Under the pieces are notes generated by a model that saw only the letters and a program-made list of their open reading frames with translations, did not search any database and was not told where the DNA came from. Positions 56,527-56,589 of a stretch of 56,589 nucleotides of DNA are shown one piece after another. Within the stretch, counting starts at the first letter, position 1. Every line of letters starts with the position of its first letter. Source of the DNA: Scenedesmus sp. ARA3 (Eukaryota; Chlorophyta; Chlorophyceae; Sphaeropleales; Scenedesmaceae); assembly GCA_004335835.1 (NCBI GenBank), contig RWJK01001600.1:1-56589 (forward strand), given 5' to 3'. Made by a program: the position numbers and the translations under genes.

Positions 56527-56589
56527 TGTGTGTGTGTGGGTGTGGGTGTGGGTGTGGGTGTGGGTGTGGGTGTGGGTGTGGGTGTGGGT
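56527..56589 (+). repeat. (GTGTGG)n microsatellite at the window edge
   Basis: Nine to ten perfect units of a six-base repeat run to the last base. They start about 25 bases after the exon 5 donor of the CBM-like gene, so they are intronic in this model. Confidence 0.95.

Noticed and set aside
56527..56589. Telomeric repeat at the right edge
   Set aside because: The unit GTGTGG does not match the usual algal telomere unit TTTTAGGG, and it lies within an intron just after a coding exon.

Overview
The window looks like nuclear DNA from a green alga, most likely a chlorophycean. The reasons are GC-rich, intron-dense genes with GT-AG introns, the TGTAA motif downstream of some stop codons, and very dense CAG/CTG trinucleotide repeats that code for Ala, Gln and Ser runs. 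The gene families are also eukaryotic and plant/alga-like. Species cannot be told from the sequence alone. All gene models are hand-spliced from reading frame, splice consensus and remembered family signatures. No RNA evidence or database search was available.

Layout from left to right: (1) 750-4245, minus strand, an unrecognised four-exon gene with an N-myristoylation-like start. (2) 5239-27862, minus, one giant 14-exon VPS13-family bridge-like lipid transfer protein of about 6,100 residues. (3) 27863-28323, a short divergent promoter interval. (4) 28324-31835, plus, GPI8/PIG-K, the catalytic subunit of the GPI-anchor transamidase. (5) 32829-34946, plus, a helical-repeat protein with a probable organelle-targeting N-terminus. 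(6) 36922-40839, plus, a PAP2-family lipid phosphate phosphatase with a 148-base assembly gap inside intron 2. (7) 42953-50263, plus, sphingosine-1-phosphate lyase in nine exons, followed by a duplicated copy of its last exon. (8) 52616 to the right edge, plus, an incomplete secreted or membrane-anchored protein with carbohydrate-binding-module-like segments. Intergenic stretches of 1-2 kb separate the right-hand genes.

Four of the seven genes concern membrane lipids or lipid anchors: lipid transport between membranes (VPS13), GPI anchoring (GPI8), lipid phosphate dephosphorylation (PAP2) and cleavage of phosphorylated sphingoid bases (S1P lyase). The last two are neighbours and can act on the same substrate in other organisms. 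Any functional linkage is inference.

The most striking feature is shared by every gene. Segments that straddle an exon-intron boundary have been tandemly copied, from one to about ten times, with periods of roughly 60-240 bases. Copies carrying an exon start and its acceptor lie upstream of the full exon. Copies carrying an exon end and its donor lie downstream. The introns are therefore packed with diverged, often frameshifted decoy exon fragments that still have splice-site-like edges. A second pattern is strand-polarised trinucleotide repeats. In the sense strand, CAG runs lie in exons and just after donors, and CTG runs lie just before acceptors, so some introns could fold into CAG-CUG stems.
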